Positions 10,956 to 22,654 of a stretch of 64,000 bases of DNA are shown in pieces. The stretch's first letter is position 1, and each line of letters opens with the position of its first letter. Location of the stretch: positions 27,496,572 to 27,560,571 of the forward strand of contig CM055107.1 in the NCBI GenBank assembly GCA_029204225.1, in the 5' to 3' direction. Under the pieces are notes generated by a model that did no database searches, was not told where the DNA came from, and worked only from the letters and a program-made list of their open reading frames with translations. The translations under genes were made by a program, and so were the position numbers. The DNA is from Diphasiastrum complanatum. Taxonomy: Eukaryota > Streptophyta > Lycopodiopsida > Lycopodiales > Lycopodiaceae.

Positions 10956-11165
10956 TTATGAGCTTCTAATTGCAACTGAACTTATGTGAACTTCTGATTG
11001 TAGTGAACCCTTGATGAACCTGCGAATTTCTATAAACTTTTGATTGCAGCTGAACTTTTCTGAGCTTCTGTGAATTTCTGATTGCAGCAAACTACTCTGA
11101 ACTTTGATGAGCCTGTATGCTACTGATTGTAGCGAATCACTTTGAATTTCTAATGAACTTGCACT
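10956..11165. repeat. Degenerate repeats of a GAACTTCTGATTGCAG word
   Basis: Words like GAACTTCTGATTGYAGYTGAA recur about five times at irregular 30-50 bp spacing. No coding potential is seen. The stretch from here to the GT14 gene at 12071 holds no recognised gene; it probably includes the 3' flank or untranslated region of that gene. Confidence 0.45.
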
Positions 11166-12070
11166 TTGAAAACCTAAGTCACAACCTTCTACCCTCCAGA
11201 CACTTTTGACATAAATAGCTAGAAGAACCTGAATGTTTTCATGGTGGATCAGCATATGTAGAACAAGACAGCATTGAGAACCATGAAGTTACCTTAGAGT
11301 CTAGAGATAAGAGACGGCATATCTGGATAGGGAATCTCAAAATGTATTGGATGTAAAACCATTTGCAGCTACCCTTACAGACAAACAAGTATTGATTGAA
11401 GCCCTAGTTACTTCCCTAAGCAACCCAGCATAATAAGATTTATATGTACATAAGATATGTACGATTTATATGTACATCAGATATGTACCAATCCTTTGTT
11501 GTGAACAAAGACGCTAATGATGCTCTTTTCACACTTGTTTCATTTATCCAATTTTGCTTTGTAACAAATCAATAAGGGGACAATGGAGATGAAACCAAAC
11601 TAGTAAAGACCTTTACCTGCTCCTCAGCATTTCAATGAAAATGAATCTCCAGTTGAAAATGACTCACTGCAATACACTGCAGTAGCTTTATCCAGGCACG
11701 TACCTTAAGCAGAGAAAACAATTGCATATACACATAAGTCTTTGAATTATGTAGTGCAAAGCGGCTCTTATTTCGCTTTTGATCCTGTTGGGATCCGAAT
11801 GAGTATCCTTTTCCAGAAGTAAGTTTCTAATGAAGAGTAAGCGATGAAACACAAAACTAGATGCAAGTCCTATTTTGTTCGTAGAAATCAAAAGGTGACT
11901 CCTGAGCGGATGCAGATACAATAGAAAGTTGAAAGAGGCTCATCTCCTGAACATGGAAGTTCTAGAAATTTTTTGTATTTAGACCAAACATTTTGGCAAA
12001 AAGCGCAAGAGGCCTTGCTTGAATGAATATGACCAATGAATCAAATTGCAATTTAATATGGACAACAAGT

Positions 12071-14891
12071 CTATTTTGAGTTCAAAACTTCGCGAGAAAG
12101 CCTTTGCAAAGGCTCTAACGTGTTTGGAGAAAATTTGCGAGCAAAGAAAATACAAATATGGCCAGGGTTGCCATTGTAGAGACAATTCTTGTTGTTGCGA
12201 AAGCCGTTCAGGAAATCTGCTGTTATGTCATAATTTCCATACATTGCAGGATGAGCTCCGCCTCTTGACCAATCAGTTGCTGTAAGGCTCCGATTGGCCA
12301 GCTGTGAGCCAAAATTTATGCTCAACATAGTGGCAATATAGTGTTCGTCCGAATAGCATGCAGGCCTACAAAAATCACGAAACTTGGGGTAGTACTTGTT
12401 ATCTGCTATAATATGAAGTGCTAAATGTCTTGTAACTTCAAACCACTGAGAGGCCTTGCGCCATTGATCCAGTCTGATCTCTGGTTCCATGTCAATGGTA
12501 TATCTTCCCCTTCCATAGGGGCCAGGGTCATCCAGTATCCCTACAAAACTATGTCTAGAATGAATAACATAATCATAAAACGTACTGAAATTATATATTG
12601 GGATGCAAGTGTCTGACAGAAGTATGAATCGCTCATTTGAAAAGTCAAGCAAGGCATTTCCCAAAAGTCGTCTTTCCGCATCACACATCGAAATATCACC
12701 CCACTGCACGACCTGAAAGTTCAACGTCAAAGCACTCGTGTTACTAAGAGTATCCTCGCCTCTTAAATGAACTACACCTAAGGAATCTCAGTTTGATGCA
12801 AAGAAACCTAACATCAGAACACTTTGCACTGTTTCTACACATGAATCTAGAAAGTGAAAAGGATAAGGGTAAAAGGCAAGTGACAAATACAATTTCAATC
12901 ACCTAACGCACATAAATGTATACAGAACAAGTGCAATAAATTTGGATGGGCCATAAACTCTTTATGATTTTTCTTCCAGCACTGGACATGGTAATTGGGT
13001 AAAAATTACGGTACAACATCCACGAGCAAATGATTGAAATCTTACTTGTTACGGTGAAGCACTTAAGAGTGTTCCATTTTGAAACTCATATCCGGAACAC
13101 GATCCGGGAATTCCCGTTAGGGTTTCCTGGATCGTTCTTTTTTTTTTTGGAAAATTGCCAATATGGGTATCATGTGAAAGGATATCAAAAAAGCAATTGT
13201 TACGCAGATCTGTTGCTTGGTTTCAGATGGTTTCAGATGGCTGCAGGCTACATTCATCAGAAATCTAGACATCAGTAGATAGTTTCAGATGGCTGCATTT
13301 TCAGATGGTTTCAGAAATCTGGACATCAGTAGATGGTTTCAGCTATTCCACAAGAAGTATACAGTTCCCGCCAGTCTAAGGAAGGCTCCTTTCTAACTCT
13401 TTCTATTGTTTTCTAAAAGAAAACGGAATCAGTAGATCTGCAAACCATTGGCATCAGAACTCCATTTCAACTGATTTCTGATATCTATTGGAAAAGCAAA
13501 TATTTCAAAAGCAAAACTGATTTCTGATTTCAAAAGCAAATATTTGGAAAGGCCTTAGTCTGTCAGAAATCAGAAATACTTCACGGAACGTGCCTATCTT
13601 AGCCTGATTGAACTATGATATATCTTGGATTGTAATCATTCCATCATGTCCACCAGTCAATTAGGTTTTAGTTAGTTTAAACTCACAAAAAAATTGGCCA
13701 TTAGTCTTTTTTTCACCAAAAAAAAAAAAAAAATTCGCAAACCGGGTCGCGGATCGCTGACGTTCCGGATCGCACAATCCGGAACGTTTTTGCAGCGGAT
13801 CGCGATCCGCTGCAACTGTGTATCATATTATGGACTACATGGGTATCTAAAGAGCTCAATGAACATTGTGTGCTACTAATGCTAATAACATCAGATGCAT
13901 GATAGAAACAATCAAAAGCCTTTGCTTTTTTTCTGGAAATGATGATGTCACCTGATCTATACGTGAAGTTCTATATGACATAACACCAAACCAAAATTAG
14001 AAGGAGAAGTTATTGGTTGGCATTTCTCCAAACCTGAAGCTTGAGGTTTTGTGTGTAAAGTGCTAATGTAGAAAAGTCATGTGAATTGGTGATAATACTT
14101 GAATAGAGTGTTGGCGTGCCACATAAGGAAGCAGGGTCCAGTAGGCATGCTTAAAGAAAAATGTCACTTGAGATGAAATTCCTAAAAAGTTCAATGATAA
14201 ATGGCAAGCAAGCTCTAAACAGTATGCATCAGCTATTCAAATGCTAGTCTCCAGTAGTGAAATCAAATTCTGCATTAAATAACAGAAATAAGCAAAACGA
14301 GTTTGCCAACAATTGTTATGAAGTGAAATAAGGAGGAAAAACTCACACCTGACTTGGGATTTGACGACCATGGAAGACAGACGATGATGGAACATCTAGT
14401 GTATAACCAGGAACAGTATGCACATAGATGGAGTAAAGACGCTCGTGTCCTTTGAAATATTCTTCCCAAAGTGGAGCCAGTGGCATAGGTCCTCTTGTTA
14501 AAAACATAAAGGCAACCTTTCGAACATAATTCAATGGTTGGCTAGTGCTCTTTGGGACAATTGACGCCCTCCATAAAAGCTCCTCATCAGACATGTTATG
14601 GTGCAGTGGAAATCCTCCCCAAAACCAATGCTCCGATTTAAGTGAGAAGATGTGTTTGCTCATATTTGCATCATATACAGGAAGCTGTGGTATACTAAAG
14701 TGCCTTGTCATCTGAGAGGTAGCCAATCCTCCCAAAAACATTCCAAGAGCAACCAGGAGTAATGAAAGGAGGAGTAATTTGGCCACCTTCAGTGGTCCAT
14801 CTCTCTTCACCCCTTGAAATCTTGATGTTATCAAAATTGTTTTTGGTAGCTCTTTCGAAGCTTCTATAGCTACACCAGCCCTTGACTGCAT
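12071..14891 (-). CDS. GT14 family (BC10-like, DUF266) glycosyltransferase, two coding exons
   Basis: Exon 1 is 14891-14349, the intron 14348-12713 (donor GTGTGAG, acceptor TTTCAG, phase 0) and exon 2 12712-12071 with stop TAG. The product is about 394 aa, usual for plant BC10-like core-2/I-branching N-acetylglucosaminyltransferase relatives. It has a short cytosolic tail, one membrane segment at about residues 37-60 ([17 protein letters not shown]) and a lumenal domain, as in type II Golgi proteins. Family blocks seen: [94 protein letters not shown] and [13 protein letters not shown]. The ATG at 14891 is chosen because it opens the membrane-anchor exon; an acceptor (ATTACAG) just upstream, with exon from 14927, suggests a spliced 5' UTR. 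No break was found. The exact donor/acceptor sugars are unknown. Confidence 0.9.
13085..13830. mobile_element. Possible palindrome-ended insertion in the GT14 intron
   Basis: The left part (13095-13140) has CCGGAACACGATCCGG, a CGGGAATTCCCG palindrome and GGATCGTTC before a T-run. The right part (13728-13813) has an A-run followed by GGATCGC and CCGGAACG words in the opposite sense. The two ends are therefore imperfect inverted copies around an interior holding repeated CAGATGGTTTCAG words (13215-13340). A non-autonomous DNA transposon would fit; target duplications were not identified. Confidence 0.35.
13760..13813. repeat. Two adjacent perfect hairpins
   Basis: ACGTTCCGGAT (13760-13770) pairs with ATCCGGAACGT (13777-13787) over a 6-base loop. 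Four bases on, GCAGCGGATCG (13792-13802) is followed at once by its reverse complement (13803-13813), a perfect 22-bp palindrome. Confidence 0.85.
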
Positions 14892-15623
14892 TTTCAGGCT
14901 TCAGCTTCCTTTCTCAGCCATCCAATCCTGTAATATATGACATGTGTCCACACTAACAACCTCAACCAACTAGAAATGATGAGCAACTGATGACTATTCA
15001 AAGAATCACATTTCTTCCCAAAATCAATCACTAACAAGCACAGACACAAAGGCACACACACTAATAGAGATTATACAGAATGAGATTTCAAAGATAAGCA
15101 CCACTATCTCTTATATGCTCAAAACCAACAAGAGGATCTTAGCTACTGGTTTTCTCAGAGGATTAATTTGAGAAACTTTCCATGTTCAATTTGTTTTTAC
15201 CATGTATACTATCTTCAAGCTTCACATAGCCACTGCCTCTCAAAACCAAAAGCGAATAGAACATTCTGCTGCTTTGTCAAGTGATCAATTTGATCAAAAG
15301 CAAACTTCAATGCCCCAACCTTTGAGCTCCTCATCAGATTATGGCAATCAGATTAGGATGTAAAAAGAACTACCCATTGAAGCATATTCAATTTTCTGTT
15401 TTCAGATTGTGGTGGAATTATAGTGCAAAAGAATGAAATGGTCCTCTTAAGTGTAAAAGGACTTATAAACATGTGGACTAGATGTGAGGACGTAACCTCT
15501 CTATCTCTCTCATCTTATCATTGTGGAGTACTGTGAAATAACTTTGAAAAGAAGCTGATAGAGATTGATCGATAGCAAATGTCAGAAGTACCCGGAAATT
15601 TATCAGCATTGAGTCTGAATTGA

Positions 15624-15628
<5 letters not shown>

Positions 15629-15705
<77 letters not shown>
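15629..15705. repeat. (TC)n microsatellite
   Basis: An uninterrupted CT/TC run of about 77 bases lies about 740 bp upstream of the GT14 start codon. It could lie in its 5' untranslated region or promoter, as GA/CT runs often do in plants; this is inference. Confidence 0.95.
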
Positions 15706-15707
<2 letters not shown>

Positions 15708-15897
15708 CTTTGTTGAGACCAAGCAAAAAGCTAATATTGAGAGCATAGATTTGATTGAGTTAGAGCAGAGTTAGAGAACTGAAGAGTTGCCCAGTCGAAT
15801 ATGCAAATGGTCTCTGTACCATATAATCCTGGCCTATATCTCTCTCTTCTTAGTGGTTATTTCTTTGTTTTAGTAACTTGGATAGTACAGTAAGTTG

Positions 15898-16100
15898 TTT
15901 CAATGGCATGGATCCGTCTAGTTTCCATCACACAACCTGAAAAAGTTGTTGACATTCGTCGTCACCAATTGAGAAACCGTTTGGTTTCTGAGTTTCTCGT
16001 ACGTTGGAAAGGTAAGGCAGATGACGAGGACACTTGGGAGAGAGAGGACTATTTAAGACTGAACTTCCCTGGCTTGCTCCCATTAGAAGGAGACTCTTAA
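15898..16100 (+). pseudogene. Chromodomain end of a chromovirus integrase
   Basis: The plus frame reads RRHQLRNRLVSEFLVRWKGK, then EDTWEREDYL and a stop, the usual chromodomain that closes chromovirus pol. Everything upstream is missing, so the element is 5'-truncated here. A polypurine tract follows directly (AAAGGGGGAGGGAA, 16098-16111) and then the LTR. Confidence 0.85.
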
Positions 16101-16111
16101 AGGGGGAGGGA

Positions 16112-16622
16112 ATGTTACGTACCCATAAGGGTACGCAACAGGAAACTTGAGGTGACGGTCGCAGTTATGGGACGGAATGCTGAACTGGAGCTACATGTCT
16201 TTTGGGTGCCACGTGTCAATGTCTTATTGGCGCGCTGTGACTCACTGTTATAGACCCACGTCAATGTGCACAACTGCCGCGTGTCGTTGGTCATGCGTGA
16301 CTCCTATGGAGGGAGATGACCCGCCTAGACTATGTATATAGAGGTGGATCTCCAAGAGCTGGGCATTCATTCTCTCCTTGAGAATGAAGAGCTCTTCCAC
16401 TGGTGGTTAGGTCAGGACGAGTATCTAGGCCTCAGGATGTAGGTAGGTGAGGGTCGAGGGTAAGGCATGGTGGTATGGGACACCATGGCGTACGATCCGA
16501 GCTTGCTTGATGGTGGTTCCAGTGCACGGGGGTGAGGTGGCAGTACCTCTATGGTTGGGTGGTAACGTACGTCACTTGTTTGTGCTTTAGCAATGACCGA
16601 CATGACGATGGGAATTCTAACA
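16112..16622 (+). repeat. 3' LTR of the truncated chromovirus
   Basis: It starts TGTTACGTACCC right after the polypurine tract. The end is placed at TTCTAACA because it mirrors the TGTTA start and because copia RT sequence begins immediately after. A TATGTATATAG promoter box lies near 16335. The right limit is less sure than the left. Confidence 0.65.
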
Positions 16623-16624
16623 AC

Positions 16625-18380
16625 ATCCCAATCAAAATATGAGGCTAAGGCCAAGATGTCATCTTAGCAACAGGTGCGAGTGTCTCATCATAGTCTAGCC
16701 CCTCCTGCTGGGCGTACCCTTTCGCCACCAACCTTGCCTTGTACTTGTCCAGTGTTCCATTGGCATGAAACTTGGTCTTATAGACCCACTTGCAGCCTAT
16801 TGGTTGCTTCCCTTCTGGCAATGTAATGAGCTCTCATGTGTCGTTCTTGACGATGCAGTCACACTCCTCCTGCATGGCTTGTTGCCATACCTTTTCCTTC
16901 ACGGCTTCGTGAAAGAATTGTGGCTCATCTGCATCCAGACTTGTGGACATAAGAGCAAAGTTAGTATCTTGTCTCTCATGGGACCTAAGAGATCTTCTGG
17001 CACCCTGTTCACTGCTCTCTCCTTCTTCCATCATTTGTCCCTCTTTGATTGTTTCCCAATACCACCTAATTAGCTTCTTCCTAGTGGTAGGTGATGTGGA
17101 TGGTGACCACATATCCCATGGTATTGTCTTATTCTTCCGCTTCTCCCCAATTTCACTTGGCCAAATTGAGGTTTTGAACTAGCATGTCCAGTCTCCTGTT
17201 GTTGCACTTGCTCTTGAGGCTCACATGACTCATGACTAGGATCCTCATCCGTGGAATCAATCAAGGGTAGGAACTCAATAGTTCCATCTATCTCCCGCAC
17301 ACTCTTGATTGCCTTCACCTCTCCTGATGACAGCTGCACTGGAATTGTGCCTTTGTCCCTCACCTCATGTGTAGAGTTATCTCCAAGGCATACTTGTTGA
17401 CCACCTCCTGTCTCCTCATAGGTGTTGAACCAATGTCTATGAGGTGTCATGTGCTTTGAGGCTCCATAATCAATGTACCATCCACCAAACGTGGATTCAG
17501 ATGACAGGGCTGCAGTGAATAGATCAAGCCCACCAGATTGCTCTTCTCCTGCAACTTTATCAACAAAGTGACCCTACTGGTTCTTTCCCTTCTTCTGATC
17601 ACTTTGCTTCTTTCGGCATTCAAAAGCAAAATGCCCATACTTGCCACAATAGTTGCAGTTGCCCTTCTTCTTGGGTGTAGATGAGGAATTGGTACTTGAC
17701 TCCTCTCCAACCTGTAACTTGGACACCTGCTGCTCCAAGCTTTGCTTTGAGTTCTTCCCTTTGACTTTCCCTTTCTTCTGAAAGTTCTGCTTCTTCTCAA
17801 AAGCAAATGCATGTTCTGGATTATCTTCCCTTTCAGAAAGATTCTTCCTTCTCATCTCCTCCTGTAAAAGAAGACCACATAACTCCCCAAAGGTTGGGAG
17901 TTTCTCCCTAGCAGAAAGGGACATCACATAGTCTTGATAGTTGAATGACAAACTATTCAAGACTATGGAAACAATACTACTATCACTTATTGTCTCTCCT
18001 TGACCTTTGTGATATAATCACCCATTGTTGCACCTGCTTCCATCTTGAGAGTATGTAACCTATTTTGCAAGTAAACAAGTCTGGCTGAATTCATTGTTTC
18101 AAACATAGACTTCAGAATAGTCCAAGCTTGCACTGCATCCTTTGCATTGCAAATGTGAGGAATAATGTTGTCTTTAATAGAAAGATTGATCATTTTATGA
18201 GCTTTCTGTCTCCTGCTTATGTAGTCCTTCAGTTCACGCTCAAATGTTGGTATAGGCTCTCTACCTGCCATTAACTCCCAACAATTCTTGTCCATCAAGA
18301 TGTTAGCCATCTTGAACTCTCTAGTTTGTGCCATCAAGTCTGCTTGATTCACCTAGCAGACTCTCTCCAAGACTAGCCAT
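16625..18380 (-). mobile_element. Ty1/copia element, internally deleted (gag, protease, RT start)
   Basis: Gag begins at an ATG at 18380 and, after a shift, reads MANILMDKNCWELM and NSARLVYLQNRLHTLKM. The nucleocapsid follows with the knuckle CNYCGKYGHFAFEC near 17640. Protease starts with WYIDYGASKHMT at about 17490. The sequence then jumps into the acidic linker that precedes RT (ESCEPQEQVQQQETG), so integrase is deleted. RT begins with [20 protein letters not shown] and [20 protein letters not shown] and ends at the junction with the chromovirus LTR near 16623. Several frameshifts. No LTR of this copy is recognised on its right. Confidence 0.85.
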
Positions 18381-18636
18381 GCTATAATTTGTGCTCAAAT
18401 AGAAGCTCAACCTAAAAGAAATCGAAAAGAAACAACTTCCAGCGACTAGGGTTTGATTACTCTTCTAGAGTTAAGTATATAACAACATTGCCAGGGCTTT
18501 GTGGTCATCCTAGAACCATCATGTCTTGCATTCTTCAGGATTGAGATATGCCATAACATTTGAATTAGACTTTTAAGTGCGTTTTCATTAGGATTAATTG
18601 CAATAGTCTTGACATGAGGATTAATGTCATCTTGTG

Positions 18637-19128
18637 TATAAAGTCCTATTCACAAGATCCTATCTAAGCATGCCAAACAAGCAACCAACAAGGGTATGGA
18701 TGGTGGATAAACCAACCCAACCAAATCTAGATCAGACGGATCTAGCCCCCAAGCTATGGATCAATCTCAAAGAGGAATGAGGTATCATACCAGCAGCATA
18801 CGGCTGCTAGCACCATAATCAAGCATACACTAGTGAGAGCCCAATAGGTATACTTATACCCATCCAAGGCCCATGCACCACTAGTAGTGCACTGTGAGAC
18901 CTCCCTGGACACCTCTGCAGCCTATCTGGGCCACGTCATCCAGTTCCCCAATGACTCACCGATAGACCCATACCAATCCACCATCATGAGTTTAGGGCTA
19001 CAACCATTAATTATGACCTTATGCACATAAGGGCCCCAATTCCCTTATAGTCACAATTAACTTACAGGTTGTTGGTCTACTGATCCCTAGCATGGACACG
19101 CTACCCGAGACCAGTCATGGGCATGACA
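18637..19128 (-). repeat. Solo LTR of a chromovirus, with TTGTG target duplication
   Basis: In minus orientation it runs from TGTCATGCCCATGAC at 19128 to GGACTTTATA at 18637 (492 bp). It matches the LTRs of the element at 48555-50807. TTGTG is present on both sides (18632-18636 and 19129-19133), so both ends are exact and no interior remains. This is the expected product of LTR-LTR recombination. Confidence 0.92.
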
Positions 19129-19529
19129 TTGTGACTTATGAGAGCAGGTTCAGGAATTAAGCTGGTGTAGTTGATTGCTTAGTCGAATCCTGCCAGTCTT
19201 GATAACATGATTCCGATGACCTCAAAAACCATGGTGCACGAATGTCATCCACCCCAAATCCACAAAGCTCGTGACCCCATGAAAGCAGAAAATTACCACA
19301 ACTAGATGATTGGCTACATTATTACCGAACTTTATGGGATCATAGTTGACATAGCAATGAGCAAAGAAGCAAAGTGAAAACCGGTACACATAGCTCACAC
19401 TATCAACCTCTCTCGCCTCCACGTTAGCAAGTTGTTTCAATGGAAATGAGGGAAGCACTCAATCCCACATACGATGGTGTTGGCAGAGTTCATATGCCTT
19501 CTCTCCAATTCGAAGCTACTTTAGAGTTA

Positions 19530-19830
19530 TCATTTGTCTCAAGTGGATCAAAGACGTGGGAGAGGGACGGCTGAGGGTGTCATCCCACCACCTCCAAATT
19601 GAGATTGGAAAAAAATCATGGAATACCTCGCAAGGAGAGCATCTATTAGGTATCTTCTATAAGAGAAGTGGGAACAGAGGAGCATTTTATCTTCCGTTGT
19701 CCACTATATATGAGATTAGAGCCAGGTATTATTGCCTATTTCAAGGTCAGCTTGTCACACTGTGGTCCTTGATAGAGAATCAGGATTGGAGATGTGTTGC
19801 CCTGATCTACATGAGATGTTTCACTTATGA
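19530..19830 (+). pseudogene. LINE ORF2 C-terminal zinc-binding fragment
   Basis: Plus-strand pieces RLRVSSHHLQIEIGK, EEHFIFRCPLY (shifted frame), YEIRARYYCLFQG and WRCVALIYMRC match, block for block, the minus-strand LINE copies at 59944-60476 and 62250-62590. These correspond to the zinc-binding domain after LINE reverse transcriptase. Frames are broken. Confidence 0.7.
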
Positions 19831-19869
19831 GCGGCTACAAGCCCTAGCACACCATGGACATGGGAAAAT

Positions 19870-21770
19870 GTACTTCCTTATTCAAAAACACGGAAAAAAA
19901 ACTGTTTTTTTTTAAAACCATGGATATTTCATTGTTTTAAGGTATCTAAGTGTTAGAGCCTTTACTCCCTGTCCCGTTTATTTACAATTTTCAGAGACCG
20001 ATGTATGTTTTGTAATTATTGTAATTACTGAAATGGCTAAGTCACTGGCCTGTGGTGACCTTTTGTAAGCAAATTGTAAATAAACTGTAATTAGTTGGCA
20101 TTGGACCTCAGAGAGTCGTGCTTAGCTTTGGCATGGGGTCCTGGGTAACTTATTAGGAGTGGCTGGACTAACCTCCTAGAAAGTAGGAGTTGACTAGTCA
20201 ATGGAACACTTGTCATATGCTCACTGGGACACTTGGTCCAATTAATGAGTGACACATGTCAGGGCGGGCCGGTCAAACATGACACGTGTCACATGCACAC
20301 AGGGACACGGTCCAGTGTATGAGTGACACATGTCAGCCTACTCACTTGCCTATGTGTCAGGGTACTGCCAAGTGGCAAGTGTCGACTGTGCATGGAATTG
20401 GCCATCTGTCGACGTTATGAAAGGCCAGGGTTAAGGGGTGCTTGAGGATTGTGCATAAGTGAGCCTAGAGAGAGGCATTCCTCATCATAATCTATGCAAC
20501 AAAGGTTGGGAGGAGACAAGGCAGCCAGCTCCACCATGTTTCGTGTGCTCTGATGTTTGTACATGCAGGGAAATCGATAGGGATCGACATTGTTGATTGC
20601 TGCGCATGGCATAAGCTAGGTTTCAAGTGAAGTTTCAGATTTGGAGTCTGACACTAGGCCATTGCTAACTTTTGCAGTTTTCTCTCAAAGAAATCTTATT
20701 ACAGTCCCTTCTTTAGAAACCCACTTGAGATGTAATGTTTCAGTCTTACTTTCCTTTTGGTACTTCAAAGACATCGATAAAGTTTTCTTTCCCTCTCTCC
20801 ATCACCAAATTTCTCTCCCCTGCCTGTTTTCTTGTTCATTTTATGAAACCCTGATTATTAGGATTCCAGAAAACTGCATTGCGAATTGCAGCAATGGAAC
20901 TCTGGCAACCAGATACATGGAGGGGTTCTTTCAGTTTTTCTGTCTATTGATGGGATCTAGCTTACCTTTAGTCACACGGGCTTTTCTTATCAGCTCACCC
21001 CTTTTTTTCATTCAAGAAAACCCTAACCCTGATTGGCTATGTGTTTACCCCAGCATTCAGCAAACCCCCCTCTCTCCATCACTGACCCCTTTCTCTTACA
21101 TCAGTAATTTGCAATTCAGCTCTATGCGTTGCAGTTGGTCAATAGAACAAAATAAAAATGCTGTAGTGCACTCCAAACGATCCATTACTGCCCCTTTCTT
21201 TATCACTATTTTGCAATGTCCTGCAACTGGTCAATATATCTAAATAATAACATTATAATGCACTACAAACCAAACGGATCAGATTCACAATGCAAACAAA
21301 TTCATAATGCTCATTCCCAAACCCAAAACTGAATTTAGATCTAACCTAGAAATAACACGTACTCAAAACTTTGACCGAAGCTTTATTGAAGCCAAGAAGC
21401 TTGCGCAACTATTAGTAGCTACCATCATCCACATCAGAAAACTAAGGGAATTCTAGTTCAATCCAAAAACTCATAACAATCAAGTCCAGCAGATGTATGT
21501 GAACTCTAACAATGCAAAGAAGGGAGTGCAAAGATGAACCCGTTCAGAATCTCAAACAGTATGAAGAAATGGAAGATATATTGAAAAGTCGAAGTACAAA
21601 AAAACATAACAGAAAAATACGAAAACTCAACCGAAACAGAGGAAGGATAAACCAATTCTGCTAAAAGATGCAAAGTGAGTAAAATCAAGGCGACATACAC
21701 GCCTGGTCCCTGAAAACTCTCAAATTATCATTCAGAATTGCCTAGAAAAAGAAACAAATAGCAAACAATC
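19870..21770. other. No recognised gene
   Basis: The 19951-20640 part has LTR-like features (starts TGTTAGAGCC, several ACACGTGTCA-type words), but no partner, primer site or target duplication was found. The 20641-21243 open frame is low-complexity and has no recognised domain. Confidence 0.3.
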
Positions 21771-21774
21771 ACCT

Positions 21775-22023
21775 CTACGTTTGTGAATTGCATTCAATCG
21801 ACACCACAGGCCCTGGAACAGCATGAATTGTATGATGGAGCGTCATGAAAAGCAACAGAAACACTCTGCGTAGATTCTTGTTAACGATTTTGGTGGAGCG
21901 AGATTGGAATCGCTGGATTGCGGAATAGTGCGAAAGCAGATGATAGACGAGAGTCGCTGGTAGTATCATCCTAGATGCGTGCCACACTGGATCGTCGAAG
22001 AACTTATTGTAAACAAGCATCAC
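21775..22023 (-). CDS. Possible small ORF or first exon, unrecognised
   Basis: An 82-codon minus frame begins MMLVYNKFFDDPVWHASRM and contains a basic segment (STKIVNKNLRRV) followed by a short hydrophobic run (FLLLFM). Composition is not repeat-like and codons are mixed. G-box-containing duplicated DNA lies upstream of it. No family is recognised and a splice donor just after the stop (AGAG/GTGATT) would change the end. It may be spurious. Confidence 0.22.
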   Translation of the reverse strand: MMLVYNKFFDDPVWHASRMILPATLVYHLLSHYSAIQRFQSRSTKIVNKNLRRVFLLLFMTLHHTIHAVPGPVVSIECNSQT

Positions 22024-22059
22024 GCTCCGCCATAGTAAACGCGCTCGTGCTCTCTTTCT

Positions 22060-22640
22060 CTCTCAAATACGTAATGGATTCTTGCAGACTATTCTTCCCA
22101 TTTTCACATATTAAAAATTTCTCTCTCTCTCTCTCTCAAAAATACGAAATAGATTCTTGCTGACTACTTTGCACATTTTCACATATTAAAAAGCATAATA
22201 GTCATCTATTTTTTTCAAAAAAAAATTAATGTTCATTTCATCTGCGAGTCATGCGTCAGGCACAGGCTTGCCACGTGGCAGCGCTAGATTGGTCAAAAAA
22301 AGGGCAAGTATCCATTACGCAATGGAAAGCGCCTGGGCACAGGTCATTCTGCCCGGTTCAGGCTCGGCCCTTTCGGCCCTCGCCCAAAATATTCTGAAAT
22401 CCTTACCGGGCAGAATGGCTTGTTCCCAGCTCCTTCCATAGTACGTAATGGATTTTTTGTGACTATTCTGCTCATTTTCTCAACAGATTAAAAAGCAAAA
22501 TAGTCATCTGTTTTTGTTTTTAAGTAGTTCTCATTCCACCTACGCGTAGGCGTCAAGTTCAAGCCTACCACGTGACAGCGTCAGATTGGTCAAAAAAAAA
22601 AGTCCAAGTATCCATTACGCAATGGAAGGCACCCAGGGAG
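22060..22640. repeat. Diverged direct duplication, unit of about 370 bp
   Basis: The block TCTTGCWGACTATT...AAAAAGCATAATAGTCATCT...GCCACGTGGCAGCG...ATTGGTCAAAAAAA...CATTACGCAATGGAA at about 22140-22325 recurs at about 22445-22628 in the same order with some 15-20% changes by eye. Each copy carries a CACGTG box (CCACGTGGC; CCACGTGAC). Confidence 0.75.
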
Positions 22641-22654
22641 AATGGGGTTCCTTC

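Noticed and set aside
13694-13879. Plus frame after the A-run in the GT14 intron
   Set aside because: Lies inside the palindromic insertion; intronic and antisense to the gene.
15478-15726. Minus-strand frame with long Arg-Glu run
   Set aside because: It is a translation of the (TC)n microsatellite; the same applies to the Ser-Leu runs at 23337-23663, 54159-54371 and 59666-59947 and the Arg-Glu run at 54223-54465.
19951-20640. Possible solo LTR starting TGTTAGAGCC
   Set aside because: No matching end, primer site, target duplication or second copy could be found in the window.
20641-21243. 200-codon plus-strand frame
   Set aside because: Low-complexity Ser/Phe/Leu-rich, no recognisable domain, no splice or promoter context, and AT-rich surroundings. 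Not called.
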